A stretch of DNA of 64,000 nucleotides from Actinostola sp. cb2023. Its lineage: Eukaryota > Cnidaria > Anthozoa > Actiniaria > Actinostolidae. A program made the position numbers and the translations under genes. Positions 10,860 to 22,848 of this stretch are shown one piece after another (positions within the stretch are counted from its first letter, which is position 1; the number at the start of each line of letters is the position of its first letter). The stretch is taken from the NCBI GenBank assembly GCA_033675265.1, contig JAUJYZ010001167.1:37081-101080 (forward strand). Reading direction: 5' to 3'. Below the pieces are notes generated by a model. It did no database searches. It had not been told where the DNA came from and saw only the letters and a list, made by a program, of their open reading frames with translations.

Positions 10860-11560
10860 TGGTGAACTGCATCTTCCATTAGATAGGGTGCCTTTTTGGT
10901 CTGCGATAGGCTATGCAGGTTTTCACAATAACAACGTTTACTGAAACGGACTCAGTCTGGGTATCCCTTTTTTGGTTAGGTCTGGGATAGGACCGGATAG
11001 GGTATATAATTTTGAGCTTAGGTCTGGGATAGGGTATGGAAAATTGCATTTTTAGGTCTGAAATAGGGTCAGGGTTTTTAGGCGGTTTAATTTCGCGAAT
11101 TTCGCGATTTTTTTTAAAATCGCGAACTTAAAGTGTCGCGAAAAATAAGTGTCGCGGAAATTTGCATGCGCAAAAATTAAGTGACCATACATATAAGCTA
11201 TAAGTGAATTATTAGCCTTTAATAATCATTCTGAGTCCACTTAATCAATGTCTTCGTCGTATTGTTGCAGTTGTACATCGCTATTTTTTAACACTAGACA
11301 TTGTACATAAGACATAAGAGAAATACGAAACAAATACAAAAATTTACATGTAATGTGGTTTATTTTCGTTTTTAAATCGGTATTTAGCGAAGGTATTTAA
11401 TTGCATGGTTTATCGACGAAATCGCGAAAATAAAGTGACTCAGTTACTACATGTACAAATTTAACAAAATCGCGAAAATAAAGTGTCGCGAAATAAAACC
11501 ATTTCCAAATCGCGAAATTAAAGTGTCGCGAAAATAAAGTGTAATAAGGTATGTGATGAT
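10860..11560. repeat. Degenerate GGTCTGGGATAGG and TCGCGAAA repeats
   Basis: From 10890 to 11075 the motif TTAGGTCTGGGATAGGGTA recurs imperfectly. From 11090 to 11545 TCGCGAAA-TAAAGTGTCGCG motifs recur in both orientations (near 11095-11160 and 11415-11545), leaving a loosely palindromic unit of about 450 bp. This looks like decayed MITE sequence. No gene is visible. Confidence 0.45.
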
Positions 11561-11714
11561 CAAGAGCTGATGCGCTCTGGGAGATACCGACACAACCGCT
11601 CTATGGACAGGAAAATACTGGGAACTGTTGTTCACTGCAGGGCTCTATCAAATTGCTGTCTGGCTTAAATTTGGGTAGGGGTGTACCGATGGGACTCTGA
11701 AATCGTTACCCTGT

Positions 11715-12746
11715 TTAAGGTATCAGGGTACCCCAAACGACCATCATGCACGCAACACGCTCTAGCGCGTACTCGTTACGTTAAAACCTCTATAAAGTAT
11801 ACATTTTCTGAAAGCTGAATAAATGCAGAATTCAATAAAATAATTAGTTTTTAGAACAAAAACAGTATATTTGAAATAGGTAAAAAAGTTCAGATTTTCA
11901 CATCACTATCATCGCCGAGGTCCCATACAGCCGCAATTTATCGGAAATCCTCGACTAATACCTTTATAAGCTCATGAGATATAGTTTACAAAAATTATGT
12001 CTCCGTTTATCGATAAATTAACCCGTTGCGTTTTTATACGGTCCTAAACTTCGAGCTCTGCAAAATTGGAAAACACTTTACAAAACAAGTTATAACTTTC
12101 GAAGGAAACTGAATATTAAAATTCGGAGACACTTTTTTGAAGAATATTTATTTGACAAAGTATCTACCAAATTTCAGCTAAATCGGATAAAATCCCTTTG
12201 AACCGGAACTCAAAATGTGCGCTTGATTCATGGCTATTTTGTTTCCGAAATAAAGGCAAAAGAGTTTTCAAGTCAAGTAGCGCCTTTGTTTACACAAGCG
12301 TCCTTAATCCACCACAAATATGTGATCCAATACCTGATGACATATGAATGGCAGTCAAAAGCAGATCGCCTTACAGTACGTAACACAACGTGGCAGGAAA
12401 ACAAAGTTACTACTGGCGGAAAATACGAGCATTTTGACCGTGAGTGGTTTGGCCGCATCGTTATTCAAGGATGTTTTGAGTGAGCAGTTACGATTTTTGG
12501 ATACTTTCTTCGCATCTGAATCTTTGTGGAAAGTCTGTTGCGTGAGTACTGTTGACAGCTTGCTTGTCAACATCTTTTTGCATCAAATGAAATCCAAAAT
12601 TCGTTTTTTGATTCTAACTTTTTAGGGAAAAAATATTTTTAGATTCTGATTGTTGGAAATGATAGATAATATTCAATTAGATTTGATTGTCAAAAAAAAT
12701 CGAAACCGGTCTTTTGATAGGTTTTTGGGGTACCCTGATACCTTAA
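11715..12746. mobile_element. TTAA-flanked element, 1 kb
   Basis: TTAA (11715-11718 and 12743-12746) encloses 19-bp inverted ends GGTATCAGGGTACCCCAAA. Nothing between resembles a transposase; the small open frames at 12217-12625 overlap each other on both strands and have no domain. This is a non-autonomous piggyBac/Kolobok-like element. Confidence 0.72.
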
Positions 12747-12935
12747 TGCAAAATATATCCCTCTATAAGACAAATGAAACAAATTATCTATACAGTGTTT
12801 AAATCACATGTAAATGAAGTTGTGGGTGGTCAGGAATAAAGTGATTACAAACCGATTCGAGCAGGTACCCTACCCTGTTTAGACCAGAAACTCGAAAAAC
12901 CATACCGATCATATCCGTAAAGTCCATAAACCGCC

Positions 12936-13403
12936 CCTCCACGGGAGACTATTTGCTGACCGCCAGTAAAATTTTGATATGATAAATTAGAAAGGTATAG
13001 CTTGACTATGATTCAATTTTCATGCCAAAACTTTGTGTACCGGAAAGCATTTAGCTAACTTCAATTTGACCTAAATTAGCCTTCTGATTTTGAGGTCACA
13101 AGAGGGCTACTTCAGAGACTCAGAATATTTCTTAAGCGCCTGCTAGGGAAACAAATTTAGGTTTATTCCAACGTCAACACAGTAGACTTTAATTGTGGCA
13201 AAATAAAGTTTCGAAATTAAACGTCCTGTGGCTTTTTGAGACGGTTTAAGATTGGCGAAATTTGCATTTTTTAATTGGCGCTTCCGGTCCCGGAAGTGAT
13301 TTCGAATTTGCTCGATTTCTCGGAAAATAAAAATCGCTGAAACTTTCTGGACTGATTTTCGAAAACACTTCACAATAAGGGTTATTTGGGTGAATTAAAA
13401 TGA
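12936..13403 (-). repeat. Dispersed repeat, copy B
   Basis: Inverted copy of the repeat at 1241-1719, one C shorter in a GGGACGACC/GGGACC stretch. The two copies lie 11 kb apart. Confidence 0.65.
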
Positions 13404-13436
13404 ATCGTTGTAAACGCTTTACATGTAAGGTCGCTA

Positions 13437-13990
13437 TGCACGAGGGGACATGTCAGTGGGAGGGACATACAGTCACGTTCTGTACTGCACACGGGACGAC
13501 GGGATTATGAAGCAGGGACAAAATTACAACATACACACACTCAGGAAAATGTAGCAGGAACGTGTCGCAGGAACTATAATTTTGTTCAAAGCTGTGAAGC
13601 ACGAGTTTTGCAGATATTTCATCCCCGCAACATTTTCCATGACATTTTCCATCCCTGCGACACGTCCCTGCTACATTTTCCTGAGTGTGTGCATGTTGTA
13701 ATTTTGTCGCTGCTACGTGTCCCTGCTACATGTTCCCGCTACACGTCCCCCCGTGTGTGCAGAATGTGATTTTGCTGATGTTGTATGTCCCTGGGACATG
13801 TCCCTGCTGCACTGCTCCTCGTTTTTGGCCGGTCGACGCGTATACGGCGATTGCTTACGAATCGTTTAGACCCATCCACACAAAAACGTGCTTTCGAAAA
13901 TATGTATTTATGGTGAGCGTTTATATCGTTTACGCGTTAATGAAAGGCCTAAACGCATAAAACACATGCGTTTACGTGAATATAAACGTA
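13437..13990. mobile_element. Two adjacent palindromic MITE-like units
   Basis: 13437-13825 is an imperfect inverted repeat built of GGGACATGT, ACACACTCAGGAAAATGTAG and AATTACAACAT blocks mirrored about 13610. 13830-14010 is a second unit with ends CCCATCCACAC… and …GTGTGGACTGGGC and internal AAACGC/GCGTTT pairs. No coding potential. Confidence 0.5.
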
Positions 13991-16064
13991 TACGTGTGGA
14001 CTGGGCCTTATATTTGCTCTTGGTAGTACCGCAAACATACACGGCCAGCGTCCCAGCGTATCATAAAGCTGCACTAGCAGATAAGCCGGAATTTATATTA
14101 GTAGGAATTAGCGAATTTCTCCAGCTCCAAGGCAGCACTTGCATTTCTTTTAGGTGGGATGTTGTATCGCAAAAGTGAAGGAAGGATGGAGTGGCCTGAC
14201 AAAATCTTACCAAAGACATCATTCTGCACAATGTTAATTAGCATTAGACTGTACATGGTACACTGAAACTGCCCGACAAACATACATATTTATGTTCCGC
14301 TGCTTGTTCTTTGCATCATGGCTTCTTCTTTACTGATTCGAATATCTTAACTCATTACGGAGGTGTTTTTTTTTACGTTTTTAATTACACAATAATTATT
14401 GGACGTGTTTATAGGTGCACACATCTGGCTGCAGTGGCAAATAATCACCAATAAATTTGCTGGCAAAATCTGAAATCCTATATTGCTGCATTTAACCACA
14501 TTAAGTTGAAAACAGGGTAGCAAAGGGGTTACACGTGACGCGTGATTTGGCCCAAAAATGTTTCCGTGAATCCGGCGTGAAATACATTTCATGAACAATA
14601 GAAAAAACCGTGATCCGTGAATTTCCAAGAAAGACGTGCGTGAAATGGCTTAAATGATTCTTTTGAGTCGTGAATTTACGATAAAATGGCACATGAAGCG
14701 TATTAAATCACAAGTCCCCCGCCCCCGCCCTTACTACCCTGTGAAGATCGCCGCGAGATCGCTCTATACCTTACAAGTGAAATAAAATCGACGCTTTGCA
14801 GTAAAATCGCCACGTAAAAAGTGCTCGAGACATTTTCAGCTAACAAATGTTTCCAAGCTGTATAGTAGCAGGGCTGAGTTGGAACTAGTGCTATTTTTTA
14901 AGCATTTGCATTTTTCTAGGTTTTATTGTGCAGCTTGCAACAAAGCTGCTTCAGCGTAAGAAAGGGTGGAACCCCAAACTATTTCTTCACTTTCGAATTC
15001 TTCATATGTACGTATCATTTTTCAATGATTCCTGAAAACATAGATAACAAATTACAATAGATGTGTCACACCTTGTCACTACCACCCCCCCTTTTATTGT
15101 CAGCACCCCCTCCTGCATGTTTGACTGTCAGCTTACTTAGGCACTACCTCAATCACAATTACAGGTGCTTTCAGGCAAATACAAGCCATTCAAAGGCATA
15201 ATAAAACAACTTCCGGTTCAGAGCCTCGTTTTCATGTCAATGAAATACTGGACCTCAAATAAAGTCGATTTTGAGGATGTTCCCGTGCGTAGATTTTGGG
15301 AGACTTTCAGTATGTTATTCTAAACGGTATTTCGGACTACATAACGCAGAAAAACCTTCTGTTGCAATTAGTGGCAGGTCTATCAGTAAAATGACTGGAC
15401 TAAAACAGTTGTGAAATAAATAGCCTTGGCACAATGAGTTATTGTGAACTTGTCCAGCAGAGTCAAAAAGTGTGTGTTTACACAACGTCATCTCTGATTA
15501 AGGTGGCTCCGTCGAAATTCCAGACGCATTCGTTTGAAATTAAACTTCGGCCATAACTCTTTTAGTATTCGCGTGATGGACTATCAGACTTGGAGAAAGT
15601 TGAAGCTATTATTTTGCAATATTACAACATAATTCGATTTCCCTTTCCCAAAATATTCTTAGTGATATCGGAGCTACAGTGGACCTTGTTCTCGCTACTT
15701 AAACACGCTCTAAAAAAAAACTGTCCGATATTTTTGCTTAAAAGTTTGTAGCCTGCGTAGTTGGCTAAAACGTTTGTGAATCGTGTTCGATTGACTAGGT
15801 GAATATCCTAACTAAGTTTCAGCAAAATCGGCGAAACCGATAAAAACAGGTTAATATGTATTTTAGTCATGAATTTGAATGCTGTCGTCATTCTACTTAC
15901 TTTAGCATAAAGAACATGGTCGGCTTCACAAAGGGAGGTGACCCTTGTATTCGCCACTGTCATTATCATGCAATATTTGTTTTATGTCATGTGACAGTTC
16001 TTTCAGTATTAAAGTATATGCTCCAGGATGGACAACCTTTTTTTGTCAGTTTAACGGCTCGGTT
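13991..16064. other. Intergenic, no gene seen
   Basis: AT-rich sequence with short stop-broken frames only. Around 14530-14700 a CGTGAATTTCC/CGTGAAAT motif recurs several times, suggesting an old repeat. A GGTGGCTCCGTCGAAATTCC stretch at 15501 looks like the start of a dispersed repeat, but its partner end was not found. Confidence 0.4.
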
Positions 16065-16225
16065 CCTAACTCGAATCCTAACTCGAATCCTAACTCGGTT
16101 CCTAACTCGAATCCTAACTCGAATCCTAACTCGAATCCTCTGAACTCGAATCCTAACTCGAATCCTAACTCGAATCCTAACTCGAATCCTAGCTAACTCG
16201 AATCCTAACTCGAATTCTAACTTAC
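16065..16225 (+). repeat. 12-bp minisatellite (TAACTCGAATCC)n
   Basis: About a dozen tandem copies of TAACTCGAATCC with a few variants (CGGTTCC, CTGAACTCG). Because 12 is a multiple of 3, the array reads as NSNPNSNP in one frame and LTRILTRI in another. Neither is a real protein. Confidence 0.85.
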
Positions 16226-16248
16226 TATAGTTAGTTTATCTCATGTCT

Positions 16249-16395
16249 CATAGACATGTTGGAATAATAATAGCTTTAATAATATATTGATCTCTACTTG
16301 TAAGCTAATGTATCAAAGACATGTTGGAATAATAATAGCTTTAATAATAGTCTCTGTATACTTGTAAGCTAGCTAATGTATCATAGACATGATTA
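16249..16395 (+). repeat. About 68-bp tandem duplication
   Basis: AGACATGTTGGAATAATAAT followed by an AGCTTTAATAAT and ACTTGTAAGCTA block occurs twice, with a partial third copy. Confidence 0.7.
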
Positions 16396-16766
16396 ATCTC
16401 TCTTATAATTTATAAATTTATTCCTTGATCATGAGAGATTGTCTTGTTCATCACCTAACCCATGAAACAAATACCAATAATGAATGTGTAAGTCAAATTG
16501 ACCCAAATAATGTAAATTATGAATACTAGATTGTGAGTGTGTCTGTTTTTGACTATCAACATTATTTTCATCGGCTAAGTGCAAACCACTCTGAAGAAAA
16601 AACATGTATAAACTCAAGTACAATGTATACATGAAGTCAGTGAATAATATCTGGTTGTAGTTTCATTGAATGTCACTAACAGAGTCAGAATAAGTAGAGT
16701 AAAGATAATAAACTCACGAAAAAATAGCCTTTTGAACTACATGTTCATTTGTACCATATTATATTT

Positions 16767-17200
16767 TTATATTATTATATGTTCTTTGGGTATTAGTGCT
16801 CCTGGTTTTCCATTTGGGCATGGATGTTGTGGGTAATCATAAGTGTTCCATTCACCGTAGCTAAATTGGATGATCATTTGCCATGTCGAATACTTGAGAC
16901 ACCATGCAGATACAATCAATTTCACATTATGGCCATTCCTACTTGGATTGTTGAGTGTACGACTGAAGTTTTTAATCACCTCTCTAGAGCTCATTTCCGT
17001 CAGCAGTTGGAAAAGCTTTAGTAATGAGCCCAGACAGGTGAAGGAAATAACTTCCCCTTTCCTGTTTTTGGCATGGTAGCATAGTGGTTCCCTGAAATTC
17101 TCTTGAATTGCTTCCCGAAACAAGAGGGCGATTTCATTGAAGAGAGCTAGTGGTATATTTCTTCGTAGCTCGACATGATAAGGCTGCCTTATTGATACTC
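16767..17200 (-). CDS. Unidentified protein, probable last exon
   Basis: I do not recognise this protein. It is an open stretch of about 144 codons with balanced composition, ending at a TAA (16767-16769). It includes FREAIQENFREPLCYHAKN, a leucine-rich helix (LGSLLKLFQLLTEM) and a Trp/Tyr-rich tail (YGEWNTYDYPQHPCPN). The frame begins with GTG rather than ATG, and the sequence before it (…TGCTTGGCAG) resembles a splice acceptor, so it looks like the 3' exon of a split gene. An exon-like stretch on the same strand at 17902-18108 may belong to the same gene, but a simple joining of the two does not keep phase. A further exon or decay is needed. Confidence 0.4.
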
Positions 17201-17218
17201 TGCCAAGCACTTATGAAT

Positions 17219-17527
17219 TACCGTATTTCCTCGATTAAGTGCCGTGGGCGCTTATTTCAAATTTTGTGGCCAAGGGGGACGTTTAAACGAGGGAGGGCGC
17301 TTAATCGAGGGGGGGTGCTTAATATAAAAATGTGATTTGAACTCGGAAACATAACTTCAATATGGTACTACATATAGGAACATGTCGTAACTTTGTAATA
17401 AAATGCAAGTTGTATACCATATTCTGTAATCTCTTACTGTACCATATTTCTTGGAGGAGGAGATGGGGCGTTTAACCGAGGGAGGACGCTTAATCGAGGG
17501 TGGGCGCTTAATCGAGGAAATACGGTA
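17219..17527. mobile_element. Palindromic MITE, TACCGTATTTCC type
   Basis: About 309 bp with inverted ends TACCGTATTTCCTCGATTAA; GGGCGCTTAATCGAGG blocks are repeated inside. TA at both edges fits a Tc1/mariner-type duplication. It lies just upstream of, on the minus strand, the exon at 16767-17200, probably inside an intron. Confidence 0.7.
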
Positions 17528-17901
17528 TGCTAAGCCACAGTTTTCCCTCAGGTAGAAGTAATGTACAGATGAAGCAGTAAAAACATACAATTACATGTAG
17601 ATTACTATCTGTAGAAGCTAAAAAAGTGTGAGCAAATTCCGAGCCAGACTCATTGAGCAGAAACATACATCTAATTTTCAGTGAAATTGTCATTCAAAAA
17701 CACAATCAGCTAAGTAATATCAAGTTTAAAGTTTATTGAATTTAATTTCATTGCAAAGTGTTCGTGAAATTTCAACTTAAGCTTATAAACATTGATATTC
17801 AGTGACACTAAATAATTTTGAAATATTAATATTAAAATGGTACTCAAAACTAGATTTCAAAAGCTAGAAGTATAAATACCTCAATGAAAAGTAAACCTTA
17901 C

Positions 17902-18108
17902 CATCTGATCGAGTGTCAGATATTTAAACTGTTCGATGATGGGCAAGAGAGCATCCAGTGACTTGGCAATAAAAAACTCCTTATCGAACCCTTCTCTACC
18001 GGTACCTTCATATTTTACGAGAAATTCTCGCAGTTTTTCTCCCTCACTGTCTTCCTCCTCGTCTACTACATCGCCTTCCTCACTAATGTCATCATCATGT
18101 CTAAAACT
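17902..18108 (-). CDS. Unidentified protein, internal exon
   Basis: A 69-codon open stretch on the minus strand flanked by good splice signals: acceptor TTTTTGGGCAG before 18108 and donor GTAAGG after 17902. It encodes a very acidic segment (EEGDVVDEEEDSEGE) followed by a helical stretch with KLREFLVKYEGTG and IIEQFKYLTLDQM. No family is recognised. The truncated BEL/Pao copy begins about 100 bp upstream on this strand's 5' side, so the rest of the gene may have been displaced or lost. Confidence 0.45.
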
Positions 18109-18242
18109 CTGCCCAAAAATATATTATAAACCTTGTTCAGTGTTGAAACCTGCCGCCATTTTGATTTTTCAAATTCAGCACTCATGAAGTCTACCGCTGT
18201 ACAAAAGATATAGCGAATCCTGGCATTTTTGAGCGCGCGCGC

Positions 18243-19547
18243 GTGCCCTACGTGTTACGATTATTATGGTGGTCAAACAGTGTTTTGAATAGAAAGCCTG
18301 AAGATTATCAGATGCTCGTCCATTTGCTTGGAGCGACCTCTTCGCCTAGTTGCGCAAGTTTCTGTTTACGTAAGACTGCCGAAGATCATGAGAAATATTT
18401 TGACGTTGAAACTGTGAATACAGTTCGTCGAAATTTATATGTCGACGACTGTTTCAAGAGCACCGACTCTGTCAGCTTGGCAACAAGACTGGCGATGCAA
18501 CTTACCACTCTGCTTGCTAAAGGTGGTTTTCACTTAACCAAATGGGTGAGCAATAGCTTTGAAGTTCTGACTTCTATACCTAAGAATGAAAGAGCACCCT
18601 CGGTGATAGACTTAGATCTTGATGCCTTACCTGTCGAGAGAACACTTGGCGTCCGTTGGGATACAAGCTCTGACGTATTCACATTCAGGACTGTTAACAA
18701 AGGAGAAGTTTCTTCAAGAAGAGGAATTCTCTCAATGGTTAGTTCTATGTATGATCCCCTTGGTTATGCTGCTCCATTTATTCTACCAGCTAAGCAGATT
18801 TTACAGCGTCTGTGCAAGGATAAAGTCAGTTGGGATGAGATATTGAGCCCCAAAGAGGAAGATGCTTGGGAATTATGGCAGAAAGATCTTCAAACCCTCA
18901 GGAATATCACAATTCCACGGTGTTTCAAGCATCCTTCTCTTGGAGAGATAAGCACTATTGAACTGCACCATTTTTCTGATGCGTCAAATCAAGGATATGG
19001 TACCGCCTCATATCTTAGATTTGTTGATGTAAACGCAAACGTTCACTGTTCCCTAGTAATGGGTAAGGCTAGAGTAACGCCATTAAAGCCTGTGACGATT
19101 CCAAGGTTGGAGCTCACCGCTGCCACTGTTGCAGTAATTAAAAAGATCAACCAAATAATTCATGAAGAACTGGAATTTGACATTCAAGAAACTTTCTACT
19201 GGACGGATTCAACTCTCGTTCTTCAGTACATCAATAACGAAGCTCGAAGATTCAAAACCTTCATTGCCAACAGAATAGCAGTGATACACGACAACTCCAG
19301 ACCGTCTCAATGGAGATGGGTTGAATCAAGCTCAAATTCTGCTGATCATGCTTCAAGAGGTATACGACCATCTGATGCAGATAAAGTAAATCAATGGCTG
19401 AACGGACCAAGTTTCTTATGGCAAGAAAAAGAATATTGGCCAAAATGTCCAATCGGTCTTCAGACAAAAGAAAGCGATATAGAGTTGAGAAAGGAAGTCC
19501 AATTCAAGTACACGAAATTCAAGCGTCTACTTCGCAAGACCCTTTAG
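18243..19547 (+). pseudogene. BEL/Pao RT-RNase H segment (truncated)
   Basis: 434 codons. LLGATSSPSCA and the catalytic YVDD box (near 18438-18449) mark the RT palm. HHFSDASNQGYGTASY, IPRLELTAA, FYWTDSTLVL and SADHASRG carry the RNase H acidic residues. The N-terminal fingers of RT are absent, showing truncation. The GTG at the beginning of the frame is not a start codon. The frame fails at 19547 before the integrase. Confidence 0.85.
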
Positions 19548-19616
19548 ATATGTTCTTTAAACGTTACTCTACATGGTACCGTTTACAGAAAAGCGTAGCA
19601 TGGCTGCTTCGTTTTT

Positions 19617-20063
19617 TTGTGCTATCTCCACTGTCGCTGTGCCCGCTCTCAACGCCCTTCAGCAGCAGGCCAAGATGAGACTGATTATCTGAAGATTAGC
19701 ACAGGACCTCTGACAGTCCAAGAAATGAACGTGGCAACGAAGTGGCTGATAATGTTTATCCAGCGTCAAGCATTTCCCAAAGAATTACAAGTATTAACTG
19801 CAGCAACCACTTTCAACACTCATGACCTCAGGCAACGAATTTCGAAGTCAAGCAAGCTCTACAAGCTCAATCCAATCTTTCTAGATGGAGTTATTTGTGT
19901 AGGAGGAAGACTTGACATGGCACCGATTCCATCCGAAGCAAAACATCCAATGATTGTACCATCGAAAATTCACGTGACAGAACTCCTCGTGCGTCACTAT
20001 CACCTCAAAGAAGGACACCTTGGCACAATATACGTTTTAAACGCGATACAGCAAGTGTTATGA
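19617..20063 (+). pseudogene. BEL/Pao linker and integrase zinc-binding segment
   Basis: About 148 codons. GPLTVQEMN…KWLIMFIQ and VGGRLDMAPIPSEAKHPMI are typical of the region between RNase H and integrase in Pao elements; HYHLKEGHLGT is the H..H part of the integrase zinc finger. It ends at a stop codon at 20061-20063. The first 20 or so residues are out of frame with the domain. Confidence 0.8.
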
Positions 20064-20108
20064 ATCGTCAAGGGACGCTCTGAAGTACAAATAATTATCA
20101 ACCTATGC

Positions 20109-20540
20109 ATGTCATGTCGCAAAAGAAACGCGCGACCAGGAAGTCAGATAATGGCTCCTTTGCCACCAGCTCGCGTCACCCCGTATCATCCTCCATTTAC
20201 CTCGGTTGGTGTAGACTACTTTGGTCCGTTCACTGTTAAACAAGGACGAAGTCGCGTCAAACGCTACGGATGTATATTTACCTGCCTAGCAACAAGGGCT
20301 GTGCATATCGAAATAGCTAGTTCATTAGACTCTGAATCATTTTTATGTGCATTCAGTAGATTTACTTCAAGGAGAGGACAACCCAAAGATGTCTACAGTG
20401 ATAATGGAACCAATTTTACAGGAGCTCATGCTATACTCAAGGACAAATTTAAGAAAATCAGTGAAAACAAGAAAGCTCAAGAACGAATTCATGATCAACT
20501 TAGAAGGAATTACATCCAATGGCACTTTAACCCCCTGTAG
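20109..20540 (+). pseudogene. BEL/Pao integrase core segment
   Basis: About 143 codons. MSCRKRNARPG (zinc-finger Cys), FTSVGVDYFGPFTVKQG (first catalytic Asp), CLATRAVHIE and VYSDNGTNFTGA (second catalytic Asp). It stops just before the expected Glu motif: the sequence after the stop at 20538-20540 reads SHMGGVWERL in another frame, so the third catalytic residue survives across a frame break. Confidence 0.82.
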
Positions 20541-20559
20541 CTAGTCATATGGGTGGTGT

Positions 20560-21081
20560 ATGGGAGCGATTAATCCGTTTTATCAGAAGATTATAATTAT
20601 GAAAGCATTATTGCAAGAACAGCTTGTTGGTGATGAAACTTTAACAACATTCATGACGGAAATAGAACGCATTTCGAATGATCGTCCACTTGTGCAGAAC
20701 GACGACAGCCCACGTGATTTGAATGCACTTACACCAAAATTGTTGCTACTCAAACCAAACCCATGTTTGCCTCCAGGTATTTCCATAGATGGAGACAAGT
20801 TCAACAAACGTTGGCGCCAAGCACAATGGTTGGCCAATTCCTTTTGGCAAAGGTGGATTAAAGAGTATCTTCCAACGTTGCAGGAACGATCTAAGTGGGT
20901 GACGCTGAGAAGAAATCTAAAGCCTAATGATTTAGTCTTAATGGTAGATGAGCGACGTCCACGACGACAATGGCCGATGGCCATTGTAGAAGAAACCTAT
21001 CCAGATAAGCAATTCGACAAGTACTGGTACGCACTGCAACGTCTAAGTTCCGCAGAGATGTCAGGAAACTATGTTTGTTAG
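20560..21081 (+). pseudogene. BEL/Pao integrase C-terminal domain
   Basis: 173 codons. Downstream integrase helix, RISNDRPLVQN, then the DUF5641-like WRQAQWLANSFWQRWIKEY and RRPRRQWPMAIV segments. The stop at 21079-21081 is close to the expected end of pol. Confidence 0.82.
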
Positions 21082-21454
21082 AAGTAAGTTGAATGAAGGA
21101 CAAGAAACTTTTGAAGACATTATACTATATAAACACTGATTATTTAATTGTAAGTTATTATCAATAGTAAATATTGATAGGGGCCGGGAAATGTACGACG
21201 GAATGTACATATTTATAAGTCCCTAAGGACCAGACGCGAATATGAAATTAGTTTTTCTTGAAGCAAGTCACTCAAGTAAAAAGTAAGTTAAGTTAAGCAA
21301 GTAACCAAAGTAAGTAAGTCAAGTAACAAGAAATAACAAGAAGTAACAAGAAGTAGCAAGTAATAAGTTTATCCCTCAACGTGAGGTAAGAAGTACAAAG
21401 TGTATTTTCAATGTTTATCTATCTATAAGAGACTAGACTAATTCTAGGTTCTGA

Positions 21455-21545
21455 TTAGCCTCCTAAAGCAGACCCGTGTCCAGGCTTCAGTTTTACTTCG
21501 CTGGCCACTGGGTCTGCTCAGTTGAGCGATAAATTCCTTTCCGAT
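21455..21545 (+). repeat. Short dispersed repeat shared with 33484-33598
   Basis: The stretch with GCCTCCTAAAGCAGAC, GTGTCCAGGCTTC and GGGTCTGCTCAG is the inverted relative of 33530-33598. AGCAGACCC and GGGTCTGCT form an inverted pair within the unit. The two copies lie outside the two ends of the 10.6-kb element but well away from its edge on the left, so they are probably an independent small repeat. Confidence 0.5.
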
Positions 21546-21592
21546 TGTTTTACGCCCATTGAACTAGCCAATGGGCGTTCATATTTAACTCA

Positions 21593-22222
21593 CTTATACA
21601 ACCGCATTTTGATTACTGCAATGTTGTATGGGGGAACTGCAATAAAACCCTTGCGGATAAACTGCAGAAATTACAAAATCGTGCAGCAAGGATTTTAACT
21701 TTTTCAAGCTATGACACTAATGCCGATCGTCTTTTCGAGGAACTTGGCTGGCAAAAACTTGAAACACAACGCCAAGTTCACAAAGCTGTCATGGTTTACA
21801 AATCGGTTAATGGGCTCGCCCCCGACTACCTTTGCACAAAATTTATTGACCGTAGCAGCGTTTCAAATTATTCTCTAAGAGACACCGAGAGCAAACTCGC
21901 TATTCCATTTCCTCGCACTAACTTCCTAAAAAATAGCTTTAGTTATAGTGGTGCGGTGTTATGGAATAGCCTCCCTGTGGAGTTGCGGCAGGCCAGAACT
22001 CTAAGCAATTTTCGCTCAGGCTGCAGCAGTTTCTTCTCTACCAATTAGCCATATTAAGTAGAAGCACGGCATTCATGTAAAGCAGGTTCTTTTGTTTTTA
22101 ATATTTTATAGTTATAGAATTTGTTATTGTAGTTATTATATTATTTATTTTTATTATCTAAAAGTTGTAAATCCTGATGATTTTACCGTGAATAAATAAA
22201 GTTATACTACTACTACTACTAC
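21593..22222 (+). pseudogene. LINE (CR1/L2/Jockey type) 3' end, 5'-truncated
   Basis: 152 codons (21593-22048) of the conserved C-terminal region that follows RT in these LINEs: HFDYCNVVWGN, KLQKLQNRAARI, GLAPDYL and LWNSLPVELRQA. It has no start; the rest of ORF2 is missing, as expected for 5' truncation on insertion. A 3' UTR follows with GTGAATAAATAAAG and ends in (TAC)n at 22206-22222, a microsatellite tail of the kind seen in CR1-like elements. A small hairpin CGCCCATT…AATGGGCG lies just upstream at 21553-21577. Confidence 0.85.
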
Positions 22223-22842
22223 AATGAAATCTCTCGTATTATCAGTGCCAAAACAGTTCCCACACTTTGAGTTATTTTTAGAGATATCGTGTTGCAAAGC
22301 TCTAGCTTGTTTAAAAAAATTCATAATCTGATCAATGATGTTTAAACCCGGTTAAATGACCACAGATAATGATAACACTACTAAGAAAATCATCAACGAG
22401 GACTTGTGCTTTATTTGTGCCAAAAGTGAGTCCGAAAGGAGAGGAAAACCCGGAAATATTCTGACGAACGAAAGTTAATTTACTGGCACCGTACTTTGGA
22501 TATCAACATACAAGAATATTTTGAATGCGGTATTAAGCTCTTTGTCTGTCTGCAGAAGTTGCTTTGCTAAAGTGAATAAATGACCAGATTCGTGTGTACC
22601 GTTGTCGTAGATCAGTTTCAATGCTTGATATATCAGTAATGACCAGTAATAACTTTCCATGACCAGTCGGAAGTTGACGAACAAATCCTTTTGTTCAAAA
22701 TAAATCGCTCGGATCGATTGACTTTTGCTGGTGGATAGTCAACTGTTGAATTTTGAAAAAAACATCACATCGCTAGTTGAAAACTCTTCAAGCTATACCA
22801 CAGTACGAACTGTCAGTTCACGTGATGTTTGTTCGTGGAAGA
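22223..22842. other. Spacer, no gene seen
   Basis: AT-rich sequence between the LINE tail and the left end of the 10.6-kb element. Only short, stop-broken frames are present. Confidence 0.4.
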
Positions 22843-22848
22843 CAATAG

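Larger units (their letters stand above)
18230..21540 (+). mobile_element. BEL/Pao retrotransposon, 5'-truncated copy
   Basis: A second BEL/Pao element, diverged from the one at 1899-8382. It starts abruptly inside RT: gag, protease and 5' LTR are missing. RT palm, RNase H, integrase and C-terminal domain follow in four open segments separated by frame breaks. Sequence after the last stop (21081) includes a purine-rich GATAGGGGCCGGGAAA, then TGTACGACGG, which may start a 3' LTR. With no 5' partner its ends cannot be fixed. Confidence 0.85.

Noticed and set aside
15856..16196. NSNPNSNP repeat protein, which resembles an asparagine-proline antigen repeat
   Set aside because: A 12-bp minisatellite (TAACTCGAATCC)n that stays in frame by length; no flanking gene structure and the other frame is equally open.
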